NCBI GenBank assembly: GCA_963746255.1
Contig: CAVVAJ010000005.1
Coordinates: 248,001-312,000, forward strand
DNA from: DAOVXM01 sp963746255
GTDB lineage: Bacteria; Chloroflexota; Anaerolineae; Anaerolineales; UBA4823
Length of the DNA: 64,000 bases
Direction: 5' to 3'
Position 1 is the first letter of the stretch. Each line of letters begins with the position of its first letter. Below are positions 18,735 to 27,953 of the stretch, one piece after another. A program made the position numbers and the translations under genes. The notes beneath the pieces are model-generated. The model did no database searches, was not told the origin of the DNA, and was given only the letters and a program-made list of their open reading frames with translations.

Positions 18735-19946
18735 ATGGGTGATCCGGGTGCTTTAATTTCCCAATGGTTTGATAGTCTATTGATAGGTTGGGGATTATCT
18801 GCAGGATGGGTAGTCGTCACTAAGTCCATTATCGGTGTTGTTGTCCTCTGCGCAGTCGTATTGTTCCTAGATATTGTATTAGTTTGGGTGGAAAGAAAGG
18901 TTGTTGCCCGATTCCAAGATCGGCTTGGACCTAACAGGTTAGGACCTTTTGGGTTGATCCAACCGATTGCCGATGTTATCAAATTACTGATTAAAGAAGA
19001 TATCCGACCGATTGGGGCAGACAAGTTTGTTTACAATCTGCCGCCAATTATTGCGCTCGCCACAGTTCTGGCTCTATGGGCGGTTATACCCCTCGCTTCC
19101 ACTATTGTAGGGAGCGAGCTTGATGTTGGTGTCCTATATGTAGTCGCGATCGGCGCGATAGGCACCTTAGGCATCATTATGGCTGGCTGGGCGTCCAACA
19201 ACAAGTATGCCTTGTTAGGTGCGTTTAGGACTGTTGCGGTGGTAGTGTCTTACGAAGTGCCCCTCGTTATCGTATTATTAGTACCAGTAATTTTGGCGAG
19301 ATCGATGGGGTTGAATACCATTGCTGAGAAGCAGGATCCGGTTTGGTTTGTCGTAATCGCGCCATTAGCAGCTTTGATTATGTTTATAAGTTCTCAAGCC
19401 GAATTAGGTCGTGCTCCCTTCGACCTGAGCGAAGCGGAGTCAGAAATTGTCGCCGGTTTTCATATTGAATATACCGGGATGAAATTCGGACTGTTCTATG
19501 CCGGTGAATTATTACATGCATTGACTTTATCAGGGATTATTTCAGTATTGTTCTTCGGTGGTTGGCGTGGTCCAGGCGCAGAGACTTACCCTTTGCTAGG
19601 GGTAATTTACTTTTTCGTTAAAGCATTCATCATTTATTGGGCAATTATGTGGTTGAAATATTCCCTTCCACGTATACGTATCGACCATATGTTGGAGTTC
19701 AATTGGAAGTTCTTAACTCCGTTAGCATTGATCTTAGTTATGGTCGTCGCATTGCTGGATAAATTGATGGTCGGTTTTCCTTATTGGCAGTACGTCGCCA
19801 TCATGCTAATGGCGAATATAGTATTAGTATTGATCACCTTGAATATCTTAAGATCACGGGCAAAAGGTGAGCGTAAACGCGTAGGGGAGCCGCGCCCCGT
19901 TGCCACACCTCCTCCACCTTCTTCTATCTCTTCTACGTCACCTTGA
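18735..19946 (+). CDS. nuoH: NADH-quinone oxidoreductase subunit H
   Basis: 403 aa; forms the quinone chamber with the peripheral arm. WVERKVVARFQDRLGPNR, LLIKEDIRPIGADK and AELGRAPFDLSEAESEIVAG are the signature loops with conserved Arg and Glu residues. About 30 residues of polar, proline/serine-rich C-terminal tail (PRPVATPPPPSS) extend past the last helix, beyond the usual family end. GAGGAGAG precedes the ATG at 18735; an ATG four bases earlier runs into a stop after three codons. Confidence 0.95.
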   Translation: MGDPGALISQWFDSLLIGWGLSAGWVVVTKSIIGVVVLCAVVLFLDIVLVWVERKVVARFQDRLGPNRLGPFGLIQPIADVIKLLIKEDIRPIGADKFVYNLPPIIALATVLALWAVIPLASTIVGSELDVGVLYVVAIGAIGTLGIIMAGWASNNKYALLGAFRTVAVVVSYEVPLVIVLLVPVILARSMGLNTIAEKQDPVWFVVIAPLAALIMFISSQAELGRAPFDLSEAESEIVAGFHIEYTGMKFGLFYAGELLHALTLSGIISVLFFGGWRGPGAETYPLLGVIYFFVKAFIIYWAIMWLKYSLPRIRIDHMLEFNWKFLTPLALILVMVVALLDKLMVGFPYWQYVAIMLMANIVLVLITLNILRSRAKGERKRVGEPRPVATPPPPSSISSTSP

Positions 19947-19961
19947 AATCGGAGTAATTGT

Positions 19962-20471
19962 ATGACCCCTGCACAAGTTATATTTTTGATCACTGCAATA
20001 GTGACTCTCGGATCGGCATTGATGGTCGTCACAACCCGCAATATGGTGCATGCTGCGCTGTGGTTGATCCTCTCGTTATTGGGTATATCCGTCACATTTG
20101 TCTTACTGCAGGCAGGTTTCTTGGCTGTCGTCCAAGTGGTTATATATATCGGAGCGATTGCCATACTAATGATCTTTGCCATCATGCTAACGCGCGGCAT
20201 TGGTGATAAGGAAGAAACCCAAACTAACCGCAACTGGCCATGGGCTCTGTTGATTTCACTTGCCATGTTTGCTGGGATAGCGTGGATGTTGAGCTCATGG
20301 AGAGGGCTATCAACCCAGATCATTCCTTTAGATTCACGGGTTGACACGATCAGTCAATTGGGACAAGCCTTAGTTTCTCCCAATCATTATCTCATCCCAT
20401 TTGAGGTAGCTTCAGTTATGCTGTTGGCTGCCTTGATCGGTGCGATTATTATCGCATGGGATCGAAAATAA
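19962..20471 (+). CDS. nuoJ: NADH-quinone oxidoreductase subunit J
   Basis: 169 aa, five predicted helices: VTTRNMVHAALWLILSLLG and QVVIYIGAIAILMIFAIML (the pi-bulge helix 3 region) are typical. Helps transmit conformational change along the membrane arm. 15 bases after nuoH; GGAG upstream. nuoK follows after 8 bases. Confidence 0.93.
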   Translation: MTPAQVIFLITAIVTLGSALMVVTTRNMVHAALWLILSLLGISVTFVLLQAGFLAVVQVVIYIGAIAILMIFAIMLTRGIGDKEETQTNRNWPWALLISLAMFAGIAWMLSSWRGLSTQIIPLDSRVDTISQLGQALVSPNHYLIPFEVASVMLLAALIGAIIIAWDRK

Positions 20472-20479
20472 ACGGAGGC

Positions 20480-20791
20480 ATGATGATCCCTCTTTCTTGG
20501 TATTTAATTTTTGCGGCAGCGTTATTTGCGATTGGGATATATGGAGTTCTATCAAGGAAGAACGCTATCGCAATATTAATGGGCATCGAACTTATGCTAA
20601 ATTCTGTAAACATCAACCTGGTTGCATTCTGGCGCTATATCACACCGGAAAGAATTACTGGACAGGTATTCGCAATCATGGTTTTTGCAGTAGCTGCAGC
20701 TGAAATTGCGGTTGGATTGGCATTGATTATTTCGATATATCGGCGCCGCAAAACGATTGTGGCTGAAGATATCGACATGTTGAAGTTCTAA
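20480..20791 (+). CDS. nuoK: NADH-quinone oxidoreductase subunit K
   Basis: 103 aa from the ATG at 20480, three helices, with the two buried glutamates expected for proton transfer (MGIELMLNSVN and AAAEIAVGLAL). The frame is open back to 20456 inside nuoJ, but GGAGG at 20473-20477, immediately before ATGATG, supports 20480, and 103 aa fits the normal size of about 100. Confidence 0.93.
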   Translation: MMIPLSWYLIFAAALFAIGIYGVLSRKNAIAILMGIELMLNSVNINLVAFWRYITPERITGQVFAIMVFAVAAAEIAVGLALIISIYRRRKTIVAEDIDMLKF

Positions 20792-20843
20792 TTTTGAGCG
20801 CTGGAGAGTTTTTTCTTATTGAGCTCAATGGACGAGGAGATCT

Positions 20844-23024
20844 ATGACGACTGATACGATTATCTGGCTCCTTCCGCTGCCGCCAGTACTGGCTTTTTTC
20901 CTGATTATTTTATTCACGAATCGTAACAAAGTACTAAGTCATAGCATTGCTATTGGTGCGGCGTTGCTTTCCTGGTTCGGGAGTATGGTGATTTTTTGGA
21001 GAGCTGTACAAGTGGAACACTTTGGAGAGCACCCTTTCAGCTCTTCCATTCCATGGTTTTCGACAGGACTCACCAATTTTCGAATTGGTGTTCTTGTAGA
21101 TCCGCTTACCGCGGTGGTGTTATTTTTCGTGGCTTGGACAGTTTTAATGATTTTCATCTACAGTGTTGGTTATAACAACTTTGGCCAACCAAAAGGTGAC
21201 CACGACCAGCCCGGATTACAGCCTCACGGAGCAACATTAACCGACGAACACGGGCATTCTCATAAAGTCCCATCGATAGAACCAATGTACTCCCGATTTT
21301 TTGCTTTTATCGGTCTATTTGCCTTCGGGATGTATACGTTGGTCATCTCAGATAATTTGCTGACATTGTTCATTGGTTGGGAGATCATGGGGTTATGTTC
21401 TTACTTATTAATCGGCTTCTGGTATGCCAAACCATCTGCCCGTGCAGCAATGATCAAGGCATTCATCACCACACGTGTTGGCGATGTCGTTATGCTTCTC
21501 GGACTCGTATATCTGTATTTCACCGCAGGTACTTTAAGTTACCGGGAGATTTTTTACAATCCGGAGTTTCTCAATAAGCTTGCCTCGACATCTTCTGGTT
21601 TCTTTGGGCTCTCCGTGGCTGCTGTGATCGGCATCATGCTGTTTATTGGGGTGATCGGAAAATCTGCTCAATGGCCGCTGCACGTTTGGTTGCCAGATGC
21701 AATGGAAGGTCCGACACCAGTTTCTGCGATGATCCATGCTGCAACGATGGTCTCAGCGGGTATTTACCTTACGATACGGATCTACCCTCTATTGACTGCT
21801 GGAGCTTTCCATGGCGAGCTTACATCGGCAATGGTGGTGCTTGCGTTCATTGGCACATTTACTGCGATCTTTGCAGCCACCATCGCGGTTGCCCAGAACG
21901 ATATAAAACGGGTTTTGGCATATTCGACAATATCTCAACTCGGCTTTATGATCGCTGCATTAGGTATCGGTGCCTACATAGCAGCGGTCTTTCACTTGAT
22001 TACCCATGCGTTTTTTAAGGCATTATTGTTCCTGGGATCCGGCTCGGTTATCCATGGCGTCGAGCATGGAGTGCTGCATACGGACGATCATGTCGACCCC
22101 CAGGATATGTTTAATATGGGTGGATTGAGAAAGAAAATGCCAATCACCTTTGTTACTTTCCTGATCGGTGGACTAGCATTAGCAGGATTTCCGCTCGTGA
22201 CGGCTGGGTTTTGGTCTAAAGACGAGATCCTGGCCGACGCATTTGCAAATAAACATTATGTTGTTTTCATCACTCTCGCACTTGCGGCGTTGTTGACAGC
22301 TTTCTATACGATGCGTCAAATTACGCTGACTTTCCTCGGGAAACCCCGTTCGAAAGCAGCTGTGCATGCTCAGGAAACCACCTGGACGATGACTGCCCCA
22401 CTGGTGATCTTAGCGATATTTGCCATAGGTTTTGGTTGGGTGGGTATCCCGGAAGATTTTCCAGCTCTTGGGGGCGTGCTCCCAAATTGGTTTCACGAGT
22501 ATGTCGGTGGAACTCTTTCCTCCCACCCGGCGACAATAGAATTCGGTTACGAACCATTGCTGACCTCAGTGTTAGTTGCTTTGCTCGGTTTAACCTCGGG
22601 GTGGTTAGTCTACCGCAAAATACAACCTGGGTCTGTTGATCCATTAAAGAAAGTATTAGGACCTGTCTACACCGTTTTACAGAATAAATACTATTTTGAT
22701 GAACTGTATAACTTCCTTTTCGTTCGTCCATCAATATGGATTTCTACGACTTTCACATATCTATGGATGGATAGAAAAGTAATCGATGGCATCTTGCATT
22801 CGATTGCGTACGCGATGCCTTTTATTGGGAGATTCTTCCGTAATTATATCGATTTGCCAATTGTCAACGGATTTGGTGATATGGTTGGCGAGGGGACAAA
22901 AAAGCTTGGACAGGTATTTCGTGTCGTCCAAACTGGTCGCGTCCAGCAGTACATGATTGGCGCACTGGTAACCATCGCAGCATTTTCAGCACTTTTTTAT
23001 TATCTGCTGGTATTAACACCATAG
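20844..23024 (+). CDS. nuoL: NADH-quinone oxidoreductase subunit L
   Basis: 726 aa, antiporter-like distal pump subunit. Pumping residues are in place: Glu in FIGWEIMGLCSY, Lys in VIGKSAQWPLHVWLPDAMEGPTPVSAMIHA, and Lys in FWSKDEIL near helix 12. The C-terminal lateral helix continues to residue 726. It is longer than E. coli NuoL (about 613) because of a polar, His/Asp-rich loop insertion at about residues 110-150 and a longer C-terminus. GAGGAG precedes the ATG. Confidence 0.95.
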   Translation: MTTDTIIWLLPLPPVLAFFLIILFTNRNKVLSHSIAIGAALLSWFGSMVIFWRAVQVEHFGEHPFSSSIPWFSTGLTNFRIGVLVDPLTAVVLFFVAWTVLMIFIYSVGYNNFGQPKGDHDQPGLQPHGATLTDEHGHSHKVPSIEPMYSRFFAFIGLFAFGMYTLVISDNLLTLFIGWEIMGLCSYLLIGFWYAKPSARAAMIKAFITTRVGDVVMLLGLVYLYFTAGTLSYREIFYNPEFLNKLASTSSGFFGLSVAAVIGIMLFIGVIGKSAQWPLHVWLPDAMEGPTPVSAMIHAATMVSAGIYLTIRIYPLLTAGAFHGELTSAMVVLAFIGTFTAIFAATIAVAQNDIKRVLAYSTISQLGFMIAALGIGAYIAAVFHLITHAFFKALLFLGSGSVIHGVEHGVLHTDDHVDPQDMFNMGGLRKKMPITFVTFLIGGLALAGFPLVTAGFWSKDEILADAFANKHYVVFITLALAALLTAFYTMRQITLTFLGKPRSKAAVHAQETTWTMTAPLVILAIFAIGFGWVGIPEDFPALGGVLPNWFHEYVGGTLSSHPATIEFGYEPLLTSVLVALLGLTSGWLVYRKIQPGSVDPLKKVLGPVYTVLQNKYYFDELYNFLFVRPSIWISTTFTYLWMDRKVIDGILHSIAYAMPFIGRFFRNYIDLPIVNGFGDMVGEGTKKLGQVFRVVQTGRVQQYMIGALVTIAAFSALFYYLLVLTP

Positions 23025-23047
23025 CTAAAGTAGAAGGATAGGAGCGA

Positions 23048-24595
23048 ATGATGGGATTCATCGCTGATCACTTGCTGACATTGATCTTGTTTTCACCAGT
23101 TCTTGCCGCGATCATAATATTTCTAATTCCGCGCGATCAGGTGAGCGTAATAAAATGGTTAGCCTTTATTCTAAGTTTTGTACCCTTTGTGTTAACTCTG
23201 ATCCTATGGCTTAACTTTGATCGACACGAGTTAGGGTTTCAATTTCAAGAACAAGCTATTTGGTATCAAGCAATAGGATCGTCTTACCATGTTGGTGTTG
23301 ATGGCATCTCACTCAGCATGGTTCTATTAACCACCCTTCTAACACCACTGGCAATATTGGCGTCATTTACGATTAAGGACCAGGTTAAATCTTACATGAT
23401 CCTTTTCTTCTTGCTGGAGATGGGTATGTTAGGTGTTTTCCTCAGCCTGGACTTACTGTTGTTCTTTGTTTTCTGGGAGTTTGGTCTTGTCCCGATGTTT
23501 TTCTTGATCAGTCAATGGGGAAGCGAGAAGGGGGAGCGGGAAGTATTTGGACGAAAGATTCAAGCCAGGACTTATGCAGCAATCAAATTTATGATCTATA
23601 CGATGGCAGGTTCGTTGGGTTTGCTCTTAGCCATCCAGATGATCGGAGTCGTTGCAGGAACGTATAACTATCAGGAGTTAGTTATCGGTTGGGACTCAAT
23701 TAAAGGGTCTCTTTTCGGAATTCCGGTTCCAACAGTAAAGACAATCGCTTTTTGGGCATTCGTGATCGCATTCGCAATTAAAGTCCCAGTTTGGCCGTTC
23801 CACACTTGGCTGCCAGATGCCCATACGGAAGCACCGACCGCAGGCTCAATGATTCTTGCCGGCGTTTTACTTAAACTTGGCGCATATGGCTTTCTGCGCT
23901 TTGTCCTGCCTTTATACCCAGTCCAGGCTAAGTATTATGCCGGAGTGCTGGCTTTCCTGGCAGTGATGGCTATTATTTTCGGCGCTTTTGCCGCTTTTGG
24001 GCAGACCGATTTCAAACGTCTCGTTGCCTACTCATCAGTGAACCACATGGGATTCGTTGTTTTGGGTATCGCGGCAGCTGCATTCGCTGCAAATACTCAG
24101 AATGCAACCATAGCGCTTGAGGGTGCCGTACTGCAAATGTTTAATCATGGATTGTCAGCGGCTGGCATGTTTTTCTTAGTGGGTGTAATCTACGAACGTA
24201 CCCATACGCGAAACTTGGACGAGTACGGTGGCTTGTTCCCATTGATTCCTGTGTACGGTGGGATTCTCATATTTACTTCGATGGCCTCACTGGGACTGCC
24301 TGGGTTAAACGGTTTCATCTCCGAGTTCTTAGTAGTAAGGGGTTCATGGCCAGTGTTCACCATCTTCACTGCACTTGGGATGATTGGGTTGTTATTTACC
24401 GGTGCGTATATCCTTAAGGGGATTAAGCAAGTTCTCCATGGACCATTGAATGAAAAATGGGTTGGTCACTTACCAGAGATTAATATCCGAGAGATATTTG
24501 TAATTGCCCCCTTAATGATACTCATGCTTTGGATCGGTGTATGGCCAAACTGGATCCTTGATGTAATCAATTGGGCTGTAATGACGCTATTCTAG
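23048..24595 (+). CDS. nuoM: NADH-quinone oxidoreductase subunit M (first copy)
   Basis: 515 aa, canonical NuoM antiporter-like subunit. Helix 5 Glu (FVFWEFGLVPMFFLI), helix 7 Lys (FAIKVPVWPFHTWLPDAHTEAPT), helix 8 Lys (GVLLKLGAYGF) and helix 12 Glu (NGFISEFLV) are all present. It is followed 14 bases later by a second NuoM-like gene. ATGATG start; the first ATG is used here. Confidence 0.94.
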   Translation: MMGFIADHLLTLILFSPVLAAIIIFLIPRDQVSVIKWLAFILSFVPFVLTLILWLNFDRHELGFQFQEQAIWYQAIGSSYHVGVDGISLSMVLLTTLLTPLAILASFTIKDQVKSYMILFFLLEMGMLGVFLSLDLLLFFVFWEFGLVPMFFLISQWGSEKGEREVFGRKIQARTYAAIKFMIYTMAGSLGLLLAIQMIGVVAGTYNYQELVIGWDSIKGSLFGIPVPTVKTIAFWAFVIAFAIKVPVWPFHTWLPDAHTEAPTAGSMILAGVLLKLGAYGFLRFVLPLYPVQAKYYAGVLAFLAVMAIIFGAFAAFGQTDFKRLVAYSSVNHMGFVVLGIAAAAFAANTQNATIALEGAVLQMFNHGLSAAGMFFLVGVIYERTHTRNLDEYGGLFPLIPVYGGILIFTSMASLGLPGLNGFISEFLVVRGSWPVFTIFTALGMIGLLFTGAYILKGIKQVLHGPLNEKWVGHLPEINIREIFVIAPLMILMLWIGVWPNWILDVINWAVMTLF

Positions 24596-24609
24596 CTTCG
24601 AGGTGAAGA

Positions 24610-26082
24610 ATGCAATTTCCAATTTTGAGTGTAATTGTTTTTACACCGATTGTTACGGCAATCATCCTTCTATTGATCCCTAGTGACCGGAAAACCGAGG
24701 TAAGGGTCACTGCACTCGCTGCAGCAGCTTTTGCCCTGCTGTTGTCTATCTGGGCTTATTTTTCATATGATATTAGCGCTGGTGGGTACCAATTTTTGGA
24801 AAAATATGCCTGGTTGCCTTCGGCGGGTATATCTTATCAAGTCGGCCTTGATGGGATGAATGCACCTTTAGTGTTGTTGACTGGAATTGTAATGTTCACA
24901 GGTGTATTGATCTCTTGGAAGATAGATGACCGCCCAAGAGAATTTTTCGCATTCTTATTCATCCTGGCCACAGGTGTCTTCGGTGTTTTCGTGGCGCTAG
25001 ATCTATTTATGTTGTTTTTCTTCTACGAAATCGCTGTATTTCCGATGTACCTGCTGATCGCAATTTGGGGTTGGAAAGAAACACGCGAATATGCCGCGAT
25101 GAAGCTGACATTGTACCTGTTTATTGGATCGGTCGTTGCTCTGGTTGGCGCGCTGGCTATGTACTTTACCTCAGGACTGGGTACATTCAATATGCTTGCA
25201 CTAGAGCAGGCAGGCTTTTCAGCGAGCTTCCAAAGAATCGTATTCCCGTTTGTTTTCTTTGGTTTCGCAGTTCTTGGAGGTATCTTCCCGTTTCATAATT
25301 GGAGCCCAGATGGTCATGTAGCTGCACCCACAGCTGTCTCTATGTTCCATGCTGGTGTACTAATGAAGTTGGGGGCATTCGCTGCGCTGCGAGTTGGCAT
25401 CATGCTGCTCCCGCAGGGTGCTCAGTTTCACATGCCTTGGATTATCATCTTGACTTTAGTAAATGTAGTTTATGGTGCATACATCGCCATGGTCCAAAGT
25501 GATTTTAAATATGTGATTGGATTCTCATCTGTCTCACACATGGGTTTAGTCTTGATGGGATTTGCGACTTTATCCCAGGATGGGATGCTTGGAGCTGGGC
25601 TGCAGATGTTCTCCCATGGGGTTATGACTGCGCTTTTCTTTGCTGTCGTCGGAATGGTTTATGATCAAGTGCATACGAGAGAGATACCAAGGTTAGGTGG
25701 ATTCCGTAAGATAATGCCGGTCGTGGCGGTTGCCTTCATTGTTGGTGGGCTTGTATCGATGGGTATGCCGGGATTCTCTGGATTTATTGCTGAATTTCCG
25801 ATTTTTATGGGATTGTGGGCTACCTATCCGTGGGTAGCGATAATTGCAGTAATTTCAATTGTCATCACGGCGTCCTATATCATCCGGATCATCACAAAAA
25901 TCTTTTTTGGCAAAATCCCGGATGAGTTTAATGACCATGTCCAGGATGTTACCGTATTAGATAAGCTCGCTTTAGTAGTATTGTCAGCAGTACTCATTGG
26001 CATAGGCGTTTATCCTCCGTTAATGGTCCCAATCGTATCATCTGGTGTGGAACATATCCTACGCCTCTTGGGAGGTGCATAA
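24610..26082 (+). CDS. nuoM: NADH-quinone oxidoreductase subunit M-like (second copy)
   Basis: 490 aa, second NuoM/Mrp-antiporter-like subunit. It keeps helix 5 Glu (FFFYEIAVFPMYLL), helix 8 Lys (GVLMKLGAFAAL) and helix 12 Glu (GFIAEFPIF). At the helix 7 position where the first copy has FAIKVPVWPFH this one reads FAVLGGIFPFH, so the conserved pumping lysine is replaced. The region was checked in the DNA at 25261-25300. It may be an extra pump module or a modified spacer subunit in a longer membrane arm. GAGGTGAAG precedes the ATG. Confidence 0.9.
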   Translation: MQFPILSVIVFTPIVTAIILLLIPSDRKTEVRVTALAAAAFALLLSIWAYFSYDISAGGYQFLEKYAWLPSAGISYQVGLDGMNAPLVLLTGIVMFTGVLISWKIDDRPREFFAFLFILATGVFGVFVALDLFMLFFFYEIAVFPMYLLIAIWGWKETREYAAMKLTLYLFIGSVVALVGALAMYFTSGLGTFNMLALEQAGFSASFQRIVFPFVFFGFAVLGGIFPFHNWSPDGHVAAPTAVSMFHAGVLMKLGAFAALRVGIMLLPQGAQFHMPWIIILTLVNVVYGAYIAMVQSDFKYVIGFSSVSHMGLVLMGFATLSQDGMLGAGLQMFSHGVMTALFFAVVGMVYDQVHTREIPRLGGFRKIMPVVAVAFIVGGLVSMGMPGFSGFIAEFPIFMGLWATYPWVAIIAVISIVITASYIIRIITKIFFGKIPDEFNDHVQDVTVLDKLALVVLSAVLIGIGVYPPLMVPIVSSGVEHILRLLGGA

Positions 26083-27537
26083 GTGTTCAATTTCGAGTTT
26101 GAACCTTGGATGGTTATCGCAATATTACCTGAAATCTTGCTCCTTGTTTTAGCATTGGTGATCCTAGTTTGCGACCTGTTTTTACCGGAAAATTATCGCC
26201 GGCATCAAGGTTGGATTGTTGCTGTTGGATTAGGGCTCATTGCACTTGTGGGTTTAATATTTTCACGCTCCACCATCAATGGGGAGCTAATGTGGGGGGG
26301 GATGCTGCGGAATGATTGGTTTGCATTTTCATTCAGAATGGTCTTCATCTTTGCTGCCGGTATCACCGCATTATTCTCAATGGATACTCCCAGAATAGGA
26401 AAGCGGGGGGATTACTATGTATTATTTTTGGTATCCACGCTGGGAATGAGTTTGATGGCCATGTCAGCCGATTTAATCATGCTATATGTAGCCATTGAGA
26501 CAACATCAATCTCGTTATATATCTTAGCTGGTTTCCTTACGCATGATGATAAATCCACGGAAGCAGGATTTAAATACTTGTTATTCGGGGCAATGACATC
26601 AACTGTAATGCTGTACGGGTTAAGTTTGGTTTATGGTTTTACCGGAACCACAAATATCTATGCTTTAGCAGAGCTAGCGTATGTCAATCAGTTGTCGTTA
26701 GTTCCCTTGATCGGGTCATTGCTGCTAATTTTGGTTGGTTTCGGTTTCAAAATATCGGCAGTACCTCTGCATTTTTGGGCTCCCGATGTTTATGAGGGTT
26801 CTCCAACCCCAATTGCGGGGTTCCTTTCCACAGCTTCAAAAGCGGCTGGTTTTGCCGTTTTAGTTCGGGTTTTGTTGGCTGCGTTCCCATCAGTGGCACC
26901 ATATTGGGGCGCGTATTTAGCTGCCCTAGCTACGGCAACGATGACTTTGGGCAACTTGTTAGCCCTCGCACAGAAAAATATCAAGCGTATGCTAGCCTAT
27001 TCTTCAATCGCTCATGCCGGATATGTGTTAATCGGTTTAGTAGCTATCTCATACCTTGGTGTAACGAGCCTGGTTGTGTACTTAATCGTATATGTAGTAA
27101 CGAACTTGGCGGCATTTGGCGCAGTTACTGTTGTTGGACGGATCTTAGGGTCAGATGAGATCGCTGATTATGCGGGGTTGAGCCGGCGTTCCCCTTGGCT
27201 GGCTCTCGTTATGATGATAACGTTTCTCTCCCTAGCTGGCATGCCTCCTTTCGGCGGATTTATCGTGAAGTTCGCTGTTTTTGCCGCGGCGGTCCAAGCA
27301 GACATGATTTGGTTGGCGGTTGTAGGTGTCATAAATTCGATAATCGGTTTGTACTACTACCTATCAGTGCTCAAAGTTGTATATTTGTATCGATCTGAGG
27401 ATGAAGACAAGACGCTTGATATCACTAGACCATATCTCCTTGGATTAGGGATTTTATCTGTAGGTATCGTATTACTGGGAATTGTATTTGCACCATGGTT
27501 TGCAGTTGCAAATCGAGCAGCGACTTCACTTTTTTAG
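26083..27537 (+). CDS. nuoN: NADH-quinone oxidoreductase subunit N
   Basis: 484 aa. Helix 5 Glu (LYVAIETTSISLYILAG), helix 7 Lys (GFGFKISAVPLHFWAPDVYEGSPTP), helix 8 Lys (STASKAAGF) and helix 12 Lys (FGGFIVKFAVF) are as in NuoN. It starts with GTG directly abutting the TAA of the second nuoM, with GGGAGG a few bases upstream inside nuoM, so it is translationally coupled. Last gene of the membrane-arm cluster. Confidence 0.94.
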   Translation: MFNFEFEPWMVIAILPEILLLVLALVILVCDLFLPENYRRHQGWIVAVGLGLIALVGLIFSRSTINGELMWGGMLRNDWFAFSFRMVFIFAAGITALFSMDTPRIGKRGDYYVLFLVSTLGMSLMAMSADLIMLYVAIETTSISLYILAGFLTHDDKSTEAGFKYLLFGAMTSTVMLYGLSLVYGFTGTTNIYALAELAYVNQLSLVPLIGSLLLILVGFGFKISAVPLHFWAPDVYEGSPTPIAGFLSTASKAAGFAVLVRVLLAAFPSVAPYWGAYLAALATATMTLGNLLALAQKNIKRMLAYSSIAHAGYVLIGLVAISYLGVTSLVVYLIVYVVTNLAAFGAVTVVGRILGSDEIADYAGLSRRSPWLALVMMITFLSLAGMPPFGGFIVKFAVFAAAVQADMIWLAVVGVINSIIGLYYYLSVLKVVYLYRSEDEDKTLDITRPYLLGLGILSVGIVLLGIVFAPWFAVANRAATSLF

Positions 27538-27608
27538 TCTGGTTATCACCGGTCACCTTCGCTTGATTTTAGGTAGGTAACAATATTGGACAACTATGCA
27601 CCAATTTG

Positions 27609-27638
27609 TTGACTGATTTTTGTGCCTTGTGTTACAAT
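27609..27638 (+). promoter_or_regulatory. sigma-70-type promoter of the F0 operon
   Basis: TTGACT (27609-27614), 18-base spacer, TACAAT (27633-27638). The predicted start point (about 27644-27646) falls just 2-4 bases before the atpZ ATG at 27648, so the message would be almost leaderless. Confidence 0.65.
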
Positions 27639-27647
27639 TCGCAAGCC

Positions 27648-27953
27648 ATGGGAATAACCAGCAAAAAAGATGAGAAAAAGCGTAATGAATACGCGTTCAA
27701 TCTCTCTTTAGCTGTTGTTGCCGGTCAGGTGGGCTGCTTAACTTTAGTGCTAGTGTTAGCAGCCCTTTTTACTGGATTATGGCTGGATAATTATTTCCAG
27801 ACTAGACCAATGATTACAGTGCTATTGATGATTGCTAGCGTACCAGTAACACTTGTCCTGATGTTTTGGGTAGTAAAATCTGCTACCTCCAGATTGCATC
27901 AAAACCCAACGCCAGAAAACACGAATGAGGAGGAAGCTGAAGGTGGAAGATAA
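27648..27953 (+). CDS. atpZ: AtpZ/AtpI-like accessory protein of the ATP synthase operon
   Basis: 101 aa from the ATG at 27648. A Lys-rich N-terminus is followed by two transmembrane helices with the AtpZ (ATPase_gene1) pattern: AALFTGLWLDNYFQTRP and then ITVLLMIASVPVTLVLMFWVV. Members accompany F0 operons and are implicated in c-ring assembly or Mg/Ca transport. A TTG at 27606 also opens the frame but lies inside the promoter, so it is rejected. The 3' end overlaps atpB, whose ribosome binding site lies inside this gene. Confidence 0.72.
   Translation: MGITSKKDEKKRNEYAFNLSLAVVAGQVGCLTLVLVLAALFTGLWLDNYFQTRPMITVLLMIASVPVTLVLMFWVVKSATSRLHQNPTPENTNEEEAEGGR

Noticed and set aside
19781..20347. 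188-codon minus-strand ORF
   Set aside because: Entirely antisense to nuoH and nuoJ, with no recognisable features.
22321..22734. 137-codon minus-strand ORF
   Set aside because: Antisense to nuoL; composition unlike a real protein.
27606..27647. upstream TTG start for atpZ
   Set aside because: It would place coding sequence inside the promoter; the ATG at 27648 fits the family.
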